Part shown: in pieces, positions 8,443-17,193 of the stretch
How the letters are laid out: every line of letters starts with the position of its first letter
How positions within the stretch are numbered: the first letter of the stretch is position 1
Source of the DNA: CAVQRB01 sp963715055
GTDB lineage: Bacteria; Pseudomonadota; Alphaproteobacteria; Rhodobacterales; Rhodobacteraceae
Length of the DNA stretch: 64,000 nt
Direction of reading: 5' to 3'
Assembly (NCBI GenBank): GCA_963715055.1
Contig: CAVQRB010000002.1
Location: forward strand, 532,293 to 596,292
The notes under the pieces: model-generated
Seen by the model: only the letters and a program-made list of their open reading frames with translations
What the model was told of the DNA's origin: nothing
Databases searched by the model: none
Translations under genes and position numbers: made by a program

Positions 8443-9270
8443 ATGAAGACCCTTCTTGCGGCCACTGTGGCTGCAACTTTTATTGCTGCGACCTCGGCGC
8501 AGGCTGAAACCATTCGATTCGAGTTCGATCAGGCGTTCTGGGGTACCAAACCGGCCAGCTCAGAGCCGGTCGCCTGGCAGGCGGGACGCGAGGCCGCCGT
8601 GGCCGCGAACCCGACCGGGTTCAAATACATGACCGGCGGCTTCGATTTCGACACGCTCTACGGGATCGCCTCGAACTTCGCCCTGACCGTCGATTACGGT
8701 ACAGTCAGCCATACCTTCACGCTGAACAATCCTGCGTCGGACTCATTTGTCTCGAAAACCCGCGGTACCGATTTTCAGATCTTCACCTTTGGCTATACCA
8801 TCACCGACAGCTTCGGTCCGATGGTGACCTTTGGCGGCACGACCGAGGAACAGTATAACGCCCGTCTGGATCTGAGCTTCGTCTACCACAAGGCCTCCCA
8901 GCAGTTGAGCACGCGCGCCACGAGCTATGTGAGCGAGCTTGAGCGCCGGGAGCGCCAAGAATATTGCTACAACCCCTATGAAGGCGGCCTTGGCGGTCCC
9001 TGCGGTCCGGTGATCGTCTCCGGAGCCTACGGTGCAGCGCCCAATCTGGCCTTCGACCTCTTTGGACAAGGTGCTTACGTGGCCCCGACAGATACCACAG
9101 GCGGCGGTACCACAGGTGGTGGCGGGTCCAACACAGGCGGCGGTGGCACTACCGGGGGCGGCTCGACCGATCCGGATATCTCTCCCGTGCCGCTGCCGGC
9201 AAGCGGGTTGATGCTGCTCTCCGTGCTGGGCGCGGGTGCCGTGATCAGCCGCCGGCGCAAGGTCGCCTGA
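8443..9270 (+). CDS. VPLPA-CTERM sorting-domain surface protein
   Basis: A 275-residue exported protein. It has a Sec signal peptide (MKTLLAATVAATFIAATSAQA), a body of about 190 residues rich in beta-type sequence with no recognised domain, a low-complexity Gly/Thr linker (TTGGGTTGGGGSNTGGGG), and a C-terminal sorting signal: VPLPASGLMLLSVLGAGAV followed by the basic tail SRRRKVA. Such VPLPA-CTERM tails are cleaved by exosortase/rhombosortase-like systems in Rhodobacterales and usually mark surface or matrix proteins. A strong terminator follows. The exact function is unknown. Confidence 0.85.
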   Translation: MKTLLAATVAATFIAATSAQAETIRFEFDQAFWGTKPASSEPVAWQAGREAAVAANPTGFKYMTGGFDFDTLYGIASNFALTVDYGTVSHTFTLNNPASDSFVSKTRGTDFQIFTFGYTITDSFGPMVTFGGTTEEQYNARLDLSFVYHKASQQLSTRATSYVSELERRERQEYCYNPYEGGLGGPCGPVIVSGAYGAAPNLAFDLFGQGAYVAPTDTTGGGTTGGGGSNTGGGGTTGGGSTDPDISPVPLPASGLMLLSVLGAGAVISRRRKVA

Positions 9271-9291
9271 AACCTGACCGCAAAAAGATCG

Positions 9292-9326
9292 AACGCCACG
9301 CCGGAACAATCGGCGTGGCGTTTTTG
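9292..9326 (+). terminator. rho-independent terminator after the VPLPA-CTERM gene
   Basis: A perfect 12-bp stem (AACGCCACGCCG at 9292-9303, its complement at 9311-9322) with loop GAACAAT, followed by TTTG/TTTC. It lies 21 bases after the stop codon. Confidence 0.9.
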
Positions 9327-9381
9327 TTTCCGACGCAAGAGATGGCGCAGGCCGCGACGCAGCACGATCCTCCCAGAGGCA

Positions 9382-9618
9382 TCAGTCGCTTTTCGTGGGT
9401 TTGGCCGCTGCCTTCTTGCGGGTCTTTTTTACAGGTTCCGGTTCAGGCGTGTTTGCCTCTTGCGCGAGCCGTGCGGCACGCAGGCGCGCCATTTTTTTCT
9501 GGCGCTTCTCCGCTTCGCCGTCGGTGATCTCGCGCACGATGCGGGTGGTCTTGTCCATCGCCGTTTCGGGGCGCGCAGCCGTTGCCTTGAACACGTTGTC
9601 TTTCGTCAGTCTGGCCAT
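9382..9618 (-). CDS. small conserved-looking hypothetical protein with Lys/Ala-rich tail
   Basis: A 78-residue basic protein, MARLTKDNVFKATAARPETA, then a predicted helix rich in Arg, Lys, Ala and Gln, and a tail VKKTRKKAAAKPTKSD. The tail resembles nucleic-acid-binding histone-like tails, but no family is recognised. The start at 9618 is preferred over one 14 codons upstream because GGGAGA lies at the right distance. It is monocistronic on the minus strand. Confidence 0.55.
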   Translation of the reverse strand: MARLTKDNVFKATAARPETAMDKTTRIVREITDGEAEKRQKKMARLRAARLAQEANTPEPEPVKKTRKKAAAKPTKSD

Positions 9619-9768
9619 GAGCCAATCTCCCTGATGCTGGTTCTGAAATCGCAGTCGCACAGTCGCTGCCAGGCGGGCGCGACGTGGCGCTGCCGGTCTG
9701 CCCGGTTGCCGGGCGCGGAAGCCTCCGCTCGGGTCTGGCCTCGCGCCTGAACCGTTCTGCGACCTGTC

Positions 9769-9806
9769 GTAAAGAAAACGGGCGCTTCGTCTCCGATGCG
9801 CCCGTT
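9769..9806 (-). terminator. rho-independent terminator of the cold-shock gene
   Basis: Read on the minus strand, AACGGGCGC (9798-9806) pairs with GCGCCCGTT (9777-9785), followed by TTCTTT. It is 38 bases after the csp stop codon. Confidence 0.8.
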
Positions 9807-9843
9807 CAAGACTACCTGTAAAACCCCTGTGACGGGGTCAGGT

Positions 9844-10050
9844 TTATGCCAGTACGATGTTGGTTGCGCTTTCGCGCCCGTCACGACCGGATTCGATATC
9901 GAAGGTGACCTTCTGATTGTCCGCAAGACCGGTCAGGCCCGCCTGTTCGACGGCGGAGATGTGTACGAACACATCCTTGCTGCCGCCCTCGGGAGCGATG
10001 AATCCGAAACCTTTAGTCGTGTTGAACCATTTGACAGTGCCCTTGGCCAT
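9844..10050 (-). CDS. cold-shock domain protein
   Basis: A 68-residue CspA-family protein: MAKGTVKWFNTTKGFGFIAP, with the RNA-binding motifs KGFGFI (RNP1) and VFVHIS (RNP2), ending GRESATNIVLA. It binds single-stranded RNA/DNA and acts as an RNA chaperone. The ATG at 10050 follows AGGAGAACGAC. A perfect long hairpin lies about 150 bases upstream and a terminator follows, so the transcript may have a long structured leader. Confidence 0.95.
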   Translation of the reverse strand: MAKGTVKWFNTTKGFGFIAPEGGSKDVFVHISAVEQAGLTGLADNQKVTFDIESGRDGRESATNIVLA

Positions 10051-10739
10051 TGTCGTTCTCCTAATAGTGATGCCCGCAGGATGCGGCATGTCGGCTAAGT
10101 CAGTGCAAGATCGAATAGACTGAGCCGTAAGGAGCAGTGTGGCCGATAGTGGTAACGTCGCAGGGTTCATATGCGCTTTCCAGCGTGAAATTGCAAGGCC
10201 TCTTTCGTCGCAGGCGCGCGACAGAACCGCGAGAAGCGCGCCTGCGACGAAAAGCTGCCATTCAGGACGGGCAAACCTCAGGACTGCGGTTCTCTCTCTC
10301 GGCGACCACGATTTTCGGGTCAAGGGAGCAAAACCATTGGAACCGGCCAGGCAACCGTTTCAAGCGAAGCCAGTCCGCAATTGGTCGGTTGGGGAAGCGC
10401 AGAATCATCCGCATCCACGCATCCCCGCTTTCAAAGCCGGCGCAAGAGCCAGCGAGCCAATCTCGGCATTGCTGAAACTCGAGGCGGTTGGAGACCCCCT
10501 CCGATGACCTGTCCACCGATGAAATTGATCGGCAAGGCCCATTATTTGATCCTATAGTCGTAGGTAATGTCGAGATTTACCGTAGAGGACCTCGCCTTTG
10601 ATATCTCACTTGAATGAAACGGTTGCAGGAAGGAAAACGGCTCCGCGCAAAAGCCGCTGTTGTCGCTAATCGAGCAAATTTTTTGGCAAGGGCAAGGGCC
10701 GTCCAGGCCCGGACCGTTTGAACCCAACCCACCGGCTCA
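10051..10739. other. non-coding region upstream of the cold-shock gene
   Basis: About 690 bases with no recognised gene. The first 200 bases would be the leader or promoter of the minus-strand csp gene and include the perfect hairpin at 10203-10252. Frames up to 122 codons occur on both strands but show no family resemblance. The far end runs into IS remnants. Confidence 0.45.
10203..10252. repeat. perfect 17-bp inverted repeat
   Basis: TTTCGTCGCAGGCGCGC (10203-10219) is followed after 16 bases by its exact reverse complement (10236-10252). Neither side has a T-run, so it is not a standard terminator. It sits 153 bases upstream of the csp start. Confidence 0.8.
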
Positions 10740-10749
10740 TGAACGTGCG

Positions 10750-11290
10750 ACCGGATGGGTGGTGCGGCGGGCCTGATCAGGGCGAGGCAGATGTCGGCCT
10801 CGTGTTTTGCGTGTCGGGGTGCGTTGGCTCCGACCTGTTTGAGGTTTGCCCGGAGCCGCTCGATCCGGGAGCGGCGGTGGCAGGCATCGCGCTCCGGCGG
10901 CGCGGGTGTGCAGCGGCGGGGATGGGCGGAGGACGGCGCTGGCGCCGGTCCCGGCGCGCGCGCCCTTGGCGCCGGGCCCGGAGGTCAGCCACAGGGGCGG
11001 TGCCGGCGGCCGCTCCCCCCTTTTGGCGTTGGTTCCGTGCGGGCGGAGATGCTGTCCACCGACGGCTTCGGGCCTTCGCAAGCCACTGAAACCGCACCGG
11101 ATATCGGGCCCCACACACCCGGACGCGCCCATCGTGCGACACCGGTGCGGCAGGTCGTATGGGGGCCATGGCGCTCGGCGATTCCGGCCCGCGCCGCGCA
11201 TCACCCCGCGCGGCTTGGGCGGCTTGGGCGGCTTGGGCGGCAGAAACGGTGCGATGGCGGACCACGCGAAGCCCGTCAACGCGCAGCGAG
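10750..11290 (-). pseudogene. decayed IS5-family transposase remnant
   Basis: No single frame is intact, but pieces in different minus-strand frames match an IS5-type transposase in order. These are FAWSAIAPFLPPKPPKP (N-terminal L-P-x-K block, around 11270-11210), AERHGPHTTCRTGVARWARPG (around 11180-11110) and RSRIERLRANLKQVGANAPR (C-terminal R-x-R-I-E-x-x-x-x-x-L-K block, around 10880-10820). The middle, with the catalytic residues, is replaced by very GC-rich filler. The long minus-strand open frame here (227 codons) is therefore not a real gene. Confidence 0.6.
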
Positions 11291-11297
11291 CATGTAA

Positions 11298-11828
11298 GCG
11301 AAGCTGCGCGAAGACTGTCAGGAAGCCGTCGGGCCAAACGAGGTCTGGGCAATGGACTTCGTTCGCGACAAACTCGCCATGGACAAGAAGCCCCGCATCC
11401 TGACCGTCGTGGACACGCACTCGCGTCTCTGTCCGGCGACTGATCCTCGCTTCGCCTACCGGGGCGAAGACGTCGTGCAGACGCTGGAGAAGGTCTGCGG
11501 CCAGGTCGGCTATCCCAAGACGATCCGGGTCGACAACAGCAGCGAGTCCATCTCCCGGGAACTCGATCTCTGGGCCTATACCAACAACGTCACGTTGGAC
11601 TTCTCCTGCACCGGCAAGCCGACGGACAACGGCTTCATCGAGGCATTCAATTCAAAACTTCGGGCTCAATGCCTGAACGCGCACTGGTTCATGAGCCTTG
11701 CAGATGCCCGCGAAAAGCTGGGCGATTGGCGTAGAGACTGCAACGAGGACAGCCCCCACAGCGCGATGGAATACAACGCCCCGATCGACATGCATTATCC
11801 CGATGGCGTCACCAGACCGCCATCGTGA
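11298..11828 (+). pseudogene. IS3-family transposase OrfB, C-terminal fragment
   Basis: The frame begins after a stop codon with KLREDCQEAVGPNEVWAMDFV and runs through DTHSRLCPATDPRF, the second catalytic Asp block IRVDNSSES, and the Glu block NGFIEAFNSKLRAQCLNAHWF, ending at 11828. This is the C-terminal two-thirds of an IS3-type DDE integrase. The N-terminus and orfA are missing and the IRVDNGSE consensus reads DNSSE. It abuts the IS5 remnant. Confidence 0.8.
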
Positions 11829-12083
11829 AAGAGCCGGAAAATCCAGCTTCCGCCGGTCTAAGGTCGGGGAGCCTGTGCAAAGTTGCGACTGGCTCTACCT
11901 CGAAGTTAAGGAGGAAATGGGTCTATGGTCTCACGAGATCGTCTATGTAAAAAGCCCAGTCTTTTCACCATCTCCCATTTCAATTTCCAATTCTAGATGC
12001 AACTTGAAGCCTGTCCATCGTCGAATGATTTGGAACAGGCGGCGTGATTTTGGTCTGGAGGGCTCCGGCTCTGTTGGTTGACG

Positions 12084-13111
12084 TTATGCTGCTTGGCGCT
12101 GATGGATCAAGCGGCGGTTCTGGATGGTCTGTGCTTTGATCTTCTCCCTTTCTGCCAGGATTGCCGGGCCGCGCCCGAAGTAGACGTCGGCGGGTGTCAG
12201 ATTGCCGAGGCTTTCGTGATATCGCCGATGGTTGTAGTGCTCGACGAAGGCGGTGATGGCCGCTTCAAGTTCACCCTCCAGGTAGTAGTTTTCCAGCAGG
12301 ATGCGGTTCTTGAGGGTCTGGTGCCAGCGCTCGATCTTACCTTGCGTCTGAGGATGGTTGGGCGCGCCTCGCACGTGATCTATACGGTTCTTCTCGAGGT
12401 ATTTGGCGAGATCCCCCGCGATGTAACAGGGTCCGTTGTCACTGAGCAGCCGCGGCTTGTGCAGCATGATGACGCTGTCACATCCTGATGCGGCCAGGGC
12501 AATGTCCAGCGTCGCGTTCACATCATCCGCCCCCATGCTGATGCACAGCTTCCAGCCCACGATGTAGCGCGAGAAGTCATCCAGCACGGCAGACAGGTAG
12601 AACCAGCCCCAGTCCGATCACCTTGAGATAGGTAAAGTCAGTCTGCCACATTTGGTTCGGCCGAGTGGTCTTGTCCCGGAACTCGTCAGCAGCTTTGACC
12701 ACCACGTAGGCTGGGCTGGTAATCAGGCCGTAGGACTTGAGCAAGTCGATACACAGAAGCTTCTGACACAAAATACTTTTTCGCATGGGTGAAGCGGACG
12801 GCCAGCTCCCGCGGGGACAAGTCCGGCTCGTTGAGCGCCAGGTCCACAATCTGGTCGCGCACAGGATCCGGGATACGGTTCCAGACCCTGGACGGCCGTG
12901 ATGGGCGGTCTTCCAGTCCGTCCGGGCCATGCTCGACGTAGCGATCATACCAGCGGTAAAAGGTCGTGGGTGGGATCCCAATCTGGGTCAGGGTTCGGCG
13001 GACCGGAAGATGGGATTGCTCGACGATGCGAATGATCTCGAGCTTCTCGGATGCCGCCCTCTCGGCAGATTTGACTTGGCCAAATCGCCTGCCGGGTCAT
13101 AGGTATCTCAT
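12084..13111 (-). pseudogene. IS3-family OrfB transposase, multiply frameshifted and with a palindromic insertion
   Basis: After ATG AGA TAC (13111) a 44-bp palindrome interrupts the gene; the native frame resumes as ASEKLEIIRIVEQSHLPVRR, then TFYRWYDRYVEHGPDGLEDR. One extra base near 12750 (after SEASVYRL) and another near 12600 (KVIG/WGWFYLS) shift the frame; the last part is intact, LDDFSRYIVGWKL...DNGPCYIAG...QGKIERWHQTLKN, giving the D, D and E of the DDE triad. The gene cannot make an active transposase as read. Confidence 0.85.
13057..13100. repeat. palindromic element copy A, inside IS3 orfB
   Basis: It begins CCCTCTCGGCAGATTTG and ends CAAATCGCCTGCCGGGTCAT, about 44 bp. The inner arms GATTTG/CAAATC pair. 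Removing it rejoins ATGAGATACC to GCATCCGAG, giving the expected MRYPASEKL start of orfB. Confidence 0.85.
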
Positions 13112-13482
13112 TCGCGGTCGCCCCCAGCCCCGCTCGTGTTTTTTTTGAGGACTCTGTTCTCAAGGGTCAGGCCAGCGACCACTTCCTTGAGGGCCAGAGA
13201 CTCGGCACGCAGGTTCTTCACCTCCGTGCTGGTTGCCTGGCGTGCAGTATCACCGGCCAGGCGTTACTTTCCCGCCTGGAGAAACTCCTTCGACCAACTG
13301 AAATACAGGCTCTGGGCAATCCCCTCTCGGCGGCACAGTTCTGCAATGCTGTCTTCGCCGCGAAGGCCGGCCAGGACAATGCAGATCTTCTCTTCCACAC
13401 TTTGAATCTTAAGGGTTGCGCGGCGGATGTCTTTGACAACCTTCTCGGCCGCGGCTTTCTTCGTCACGGGTTTCTTGCTCAT
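13108..13482 (-). pseudogene. IS3-family OrfA with premature stop
   Basis: It starts MSKKPVTKKAAAEKVVKDIR, followed by an HTH region (GEDSIAELCRREGIAQSLYF, then WSKEFLQAGK) and a TAA at 13264-13266. The same frame continues RLAGDTARQATSTEVKNLRAE...VVAGLTLENRVLKKN to the TGA at 13108. The stop replaces an Arg codon expected in this family. The normal end overlaps the orfB start (ATGA), as in intact IS3 elements. Confidence 0.8.
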
Positions 13483-13606
13483 CTTCGCTCCATGAAGGCT
13501 ACGATGAGCCGGAAACCCTCCGTTCCGCAATATGCCTAAACTGTCCCATGGGCGATGACGACAGACACTTGAAGCCCACTCAGAATCACATCCATCGAAG
13601 CGCCGA

Positions 13607-14710
13607 CTAGCGGACAATAAAATCTGCGTGCAATGCACCCGCTGCTTTTATGCTTTTAAGAATATCGATCATGTCACGTGGTGAAACACCAAGAGCATTC
13701 AGTCCCGCCACGACTTCCGACAATGACGCTCCATTTGGTATCTCAGCCAGTCCTACGCCTGGCTCTTCCACTATTCCCGCAGTTGTCCTTGGAACTACAA
13801 CGGTTTCACCGTTGGCAAATGGATTTGGCTGGATGGCAATCGGCGCTTCTTCGATCCTCAGCGTCAGATTGCCTTGAGACACAGCCACGCGAGAAATGCG
13901 CACGTTGTCTCCCATGACGATGGTTCCGGAGCGTTGATCGACGACAACGCGAGCCTTGCTTTCCGGTTCGATCAACAGGTTCTCAATTCTTCCCAAAGCG
14001 TGAGCAACTGACCTCATTCTCGTTTGCGGAACGTTCAAGCTTACTGTGCCAGAGTCGAGCATCCGAGCAACGTCTCTGCCGAATTCGTCGTTTATGACCC
14101 CCTCAATCCTGGCAGCAGTCGTGAAGTCTGCATCTCTCAGCGCCAGACGGACATCTGACAAACTCGCGAGATCGAACTCGATTTCCCGCTCTATCCTTGC
14201 TCCGGAAGGAATGACGCCAGCCGTCGGTACACCTTGCGTCACAGTGGCAGCTTCCCCTTCCACCGCAGCGCCGCCGGCTATGATCGTACCCTGCGCAACA
14301 GCGTAAATCTGCCCGTCAGCAGCATTCAGCGGCGTCATGATCAACGTGCCACCGAGGAGGCTCTTGGCATCGCCGATAGCCGAAATCGTAACGTCGATCT
14401 GGCTCCCGCTTCGCGCGAAAGGCGGCAGGCTCGCTGTCACAAAAACCGCAGCCACGTTTTTGGGCCTGAACTGCTCACCGGAGACATTGACTCCGAGTCG
14501 TTCAAGAATGTTCGACATGATTTCTTCGGTGAAGGGCGCATTACGCAAGCCATCACCAGTGCCATTCAAGCCAACGACCAAGCCGTAACCAACAAGATCA
14601 TTGCCCCGAACACCATCAAACTCGACAAGGTCCTTGATGCGAACCGGACCCGCGACAGCCGCGCTCCAGGCCAGGAAAAAACAGGTGAATGCCAGAAGGA
14701 TAAGTTTCAT
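13607..14710 (-). CDS. flgI: flagellar P-ring protein FlgI
   Basis: A 367-residue FlgI, which forms the periplasmic P ring around the flagellar rod. A Sec signal peptide (MKLILLAFTCFFLAWSAAVA) precedes the typical start GPVRIKDLVEFDGVRGNDL. Family blocks include YGLVVGLNGTGDGL, MSNILERLGV, NVAAVFVTASLPPFARSGSQ, and DVTISAIGDAKSLLGGTL; the C-terminus is GVSPRDMIDILKSIKAAGAL. Length is normal. It overlaps flgL by four bases and is the last gene of the flgE-flgK-flgL-flgI run, with an IS3 element 58 bases downstream. Confidence 0.96.
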   Translation of the reverse strand: MKLILLAFTCFFLAWSAAVAGPVRIKDLVEFDGVRGNDLVGYGLVVGLNGTGDGLRNAPFTEEIMSNILERLGVNVSGEQFRPKNVAAVFVTASLPPFARSGSQIDVTISAIGDAKSLLGGTLIMTPLNAADGQIYAVAQGTIIAGGAAVEGEAATVTQGVPTAGVIPSGARIEREIEFDLASLSDVRLALRDADFTTAARIEGVINDEFGRDVARMLDSGTVSLNVPQTRMRSVAHALGRIENLLIEPESKARVVVDQRSGTIVMGDNVRISRVAVSQGNLTLRIEEAPIAIQPNPFANGETVVVPRTTAGIVEEPGVGLAEIPNGASLSEVVAGLNALGVSPRDMIDILKSIKAAGALHADFIVR

Positions 14711-15711
14711 AGGAACTTCACCAATGACAACTGCGAGCTGCGTACTGTTACGGAGTAGAGACTTTGGAGGTGAAATTGAACATTCTCCAATGCCGTCGCC
14801 GTGTCAAAGGGATCTGCAAGCAAGAGTGCGTTTCGCGCAAATTCGATACTCGTTTCTTCCGCTACATTACGCGCAGAAATCACTTCGATCCGCTGCTGTG
14901 TTAATCCGATTTTCGACCTCAAACTCGTAAGCTGATCTTGATTCGACTGCAATCCAATCCCTGTCATCCGGAAGAATTCCAGTTTTGCATCGACTGAAAG
15001 AGACAGCGACGGATCGTCAGCAAGAGAAGCAAGCGCGGTGTGCATCAAAAGATCTTTGATCGCCGGATCGGTTACCTTTACGTCGAGCGGGATCTTTTCC
15101 GTTTCAGAGAGCGAGAAAGGTGCCAGTGCGACCGATGAGCCATCGTAAATTTCGGTATCGAATCCAAGCGGATCAGCAAACCATGTCTTTGCCGCATTCA
15201 ATATACCAACCGGTGTCGTTTCGCCCGCAACCGCCAGACGCAGTCGATCAATCAGAACGTCAGCAGACGGCAAAGGCGTTCGGTTTGTGGCTGTGCCTGC
15301 GAACAAACTGAGTCCAGCGATGTCATCGTTGAGCGAGCTGACGATATTCTCCAACTGCGTTCGTGCATTCTGCGCCGGATTGCCCGAAACGATTCCGATC
15401 GGTCCCCCGCTAGCGAGCAGCAAGTCGAGACCCAGTTGACCACCAGCGTCCTGAACCCTCTCGAGAGACGCCTGCATGGCGGCAGTCAGATATCCGGCTT
15501 CCGTATTTGCGACGGAATATCCTTTGAATGTTTCCAAAGACCGCTCCAGGCTGGTCAGATAGTTATGGTTGCCTGCCAGGACCTCTCGGACATCCGCAAC
15601 CTTTCCGCTTGATAGCTCGTCAGTCAAGCGGTTCAGATCCAAGCGCAGAGCAACGCTTCTCCTTTGAAAAAGGAATGACTGGGCCAGGTCGCCAATGCTG
15701 CTGGAACTCAT
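14707..15711 (-). CDS. flgL: flagellar hook-filament junction protein FlgL
   Basis: A 334-residue flagellin-fold protein, the junction between hook and filament. The N-terminal helix SSSSIGDLAQSFLFQRRSVA with LNRLTDELSSGKVADVREVL and the C-terminal helical block EFARNALLLADPFDTATALE with VQFHLQSLYSVTVRSSQ are the paired coiled-coil D0/D1 segments of the flagellin family. The central DDIAGLSLFAGTATNRTPL is characteristic of FlgL. It lies between flgK and flgI, spaced one base from flgK, which supports the call over flagellin. Confidence 0.92.
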   Translation of the reverse strand: MSSSSIGDLAQSFLFQRRSVALRLDLNRLTDELSSGKVADVREVLAGNHNYLTSLERSLETFKGYSVANTEAGYLTAAMQASLERVQDAGGQLGLDLLLASGGPIGIVSGNPAQNARTQLENIVSSLNDDIAGLSLFAGTATNRTPLPSADVLIDRLRLAVAGETTPVGILNAAKTWFADPLGFDTEIYDGSSVALAPFSLSETEKIPLDVKVTDPAIKDLLMHTALASLADDPSLSLSVDAKLEFFRMTGIGLQSNQDQLTSLRSKIGLTQQRIEVISARNVAEETSIEFARNALLLADPFDTATALENVQFHLQSLYSVTVRSSQLSLVKFL

Positions 15712-15712
15712 T

Positions 15713-17158
15713 TTATATCCTCAGAATTGCTTGCATCATTTCGTCGGCCGCCTGGATCATTCTCGCATTGGCCGCGTAGGACTGTTCGATCAACAGCAGT
15801 CTTTGCATCTGCTCATCGGTGTCGACACCTTCAGCCAAAAGGAGTTGCGTCAACTCGTCGAACTGAGACGAGGCGAAACTCAATGACTGTTCCGCCTGGT
15901 ATCTGTCGAGACCGAACTGAGAGGTCAGAGTTGCAACGAGATTGATGGACGAAAATGCGCCAGAACCGAACGAACCCGAAACGGGGGGTCTTTTTTCAGC
16001 AAGACGCTCCGACAAGCTTTGAATCAGACGCGCATCTCCGACCTCACCAGGCGAAGCAGCGTTGAGCCCGTCTCTGATCCGCCATGCCTCGCCGCCCTGG
16101 CGGCTGTCAACGGCAGCGTTCAGGGAGAGCCGAGACGACAAGCCGATCTCATTCAAGGGATCGAAGGCGGAGCCCTCATCGGTGAAAATTCCCGCATCCC
16201 CCGGGCTCAAGGTTGGATCGAGTGTGGGATCCTGAAACCTCTCCACCAGGTCACGCGCGAGTGCGTCCAATTGAGACTGCGCATGTGTGCCCAACTCATC
16301 CCTGATTTCGAAATGCGCAGCGATTGATCCACCCTTGAGTGCGCCGTTCTGGCTGTCCGTTCTGACTGAAACGCCATTGATCATCAAGCCGGACAAGGAG
16401 CCCGAACCCAGCGTCATGTATGGGGTCACTTGATTGACAGCCTCAAACTCGATCTTTGCAACGCTGCCGTCGAGAAGTATCGCGCCTCCTGTAGAGTAGA
16501 GAGCGACCTGGCCATTTTCGCGCTGAATCTGACGCACTGGCACAAGCGCACTGATCTCGTCGATGATGGCCTGGCGATTATCCTCCAGGGCAGAGGTATC
16601 GCCGCCCAGCGCCTGGGTTCTCGTGATCCGCTCATTGACTTCCTTCACCGAGTTCAAGGCCGTGCTGAGCCTGTCTATCTCGATGCCAAGAGACCGATCC
16701 GCTTGGCTGCGAGCCTCCTGAACTTCGTTTGACGTTCTGGAAATCAGACCAATCAAATCGCGGGCGGAATTGACCACACCTTCGAGCCGCTCGGGCGCAT
16801 CGGGTCGCGCAGCCGCCACGACGAGATTGCTTTCCAGTTCCGCAAATCGTGCGGCGAGCGAGTTTGGTTCATCAGGCAAACCAATCGTATTTTCGAGATC
16901 CGTCAGGAAACTGGTTCTCGCCGTTGCGTTGGCGAAGCTGGCTTCAGCCTGTCTCTTGTCAGACAGGAGCCCGGGGTCAACGTTGCGCATAACACCATTG
17001 ATCTGCACCCCACCCAATTGCGAGGAGGACAGTCCCAACTGCCGCACACCATATCCTGGCGTCAGGGCATTCGCGATATTCGACGAAACAACTTCCGACG
17101 AGCGCCCCGCGGCACGCAGTCCGGTCATCGCATTCGACAGCGCTCCAGAAATCGTCAT
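15713..17158 (-). CDS. flgK: flagellar hook-associated protein FlgK
   Basis: A 481-residue HAP1. It begins TISGALSNAMTGLRAAGRSS with the rod/hook signature VVSSNIANALTPGYGVRQL, and ends in the usual Fla_bb C-terminal motif FDELTQLLLAEGVDTDEQMQ, LLIEQSYAANARMIQAADEM. The middle contains EVNERITRTQALGGDTSALE and the DEISALVPVRQI block found in FlgK. It is somewhat short, as usual in Rhodobacterales. It lies 35 bases after flgE on the same strand. Confidence 0.94.
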   Translation of the reverse strand: MTISGALSNAMTGLRAAGRSSEVVSSNIANALTPGYGVRQLGLSSSQLGGVQINGVMRNVDPGLLSDKRQAEASFANATARTSFLTDLENTIGLPDEPNSLAARFAELESNLVVAAARPDAPERLEGVVNSARDLIGLISRTSNEVQEARSQADRSLGIEIDRLSTALNSVKEVNERITRTQALGGDTSALEDNRQAIIDEISALVPVRQIQRENGQVALYSTGGAILLDGSVAKIEFEAVNQVTPYMTLGSGSLSGLMINGVSVRTDSQNGALKGGSIAAHFEIRDELGTHAQSQLDALARDLVERFQDPTLDPTLSPGDAGIFTDEGSAFDPLNEIGLSSRLSLNAAVDSRQGGEAWRIRDGLNAASPGEVGDARLIQSLSERLAEKRPPVSGSFGSGAFSSINLVATLTSQFGLDRYQAEQSLSFASSQFDELTQLLLAEGVDTDEQMQRLLLIEQSYAANARMIQAADEMMQAILRI

Positions 17159-17193
17159 GGCGAGCCTCCTAAAAAGACAGTGTCATCTTTTGG

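Larger units (their letters stand above)
12031..13548 (-). mobile_element. IS3-family insertion sequence (defective)
   Basis: Terminal inverted repeats are partly conserved: the left end, from TGGAACAG at 12031 to GGAGGGCTCCGGCTC near 12057, matches in inverse the right end, GAGCCGGAAACCCTCC near 13506 to CTGTCCCA at 13541-13548. Between them lie orfA and orfB on the minus strand, both broken. A 44-bp palindrome has inserted just after the orfB start. The element sits 58 bases downstream of flgI. No convincing target duplication was found. Confidence 0.8.

Noticed and set aside
11209..11240. Triple GGCTTGGGC repeat as a minisatellite
   Set aside because: It encodes the PPKPPKPPKP run of the decayed IS5 N-terminus and is only three units long.
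10737..11420. A 227-codon open frame on the minus strand
   Set aside because: The protein is proline/arginine-rich, typical of a shadow frame in GC-rich DNA, and recognisable IS5 transposase pieces run through the region in several frames.
13316..13336. Possible further copy of the palindromic element (GCCGAGAGGGGATTGCC)
   Set aside because: It is native orfA coding sequence (CRREGIAQ) with no hairpin and no interruption of the frame.
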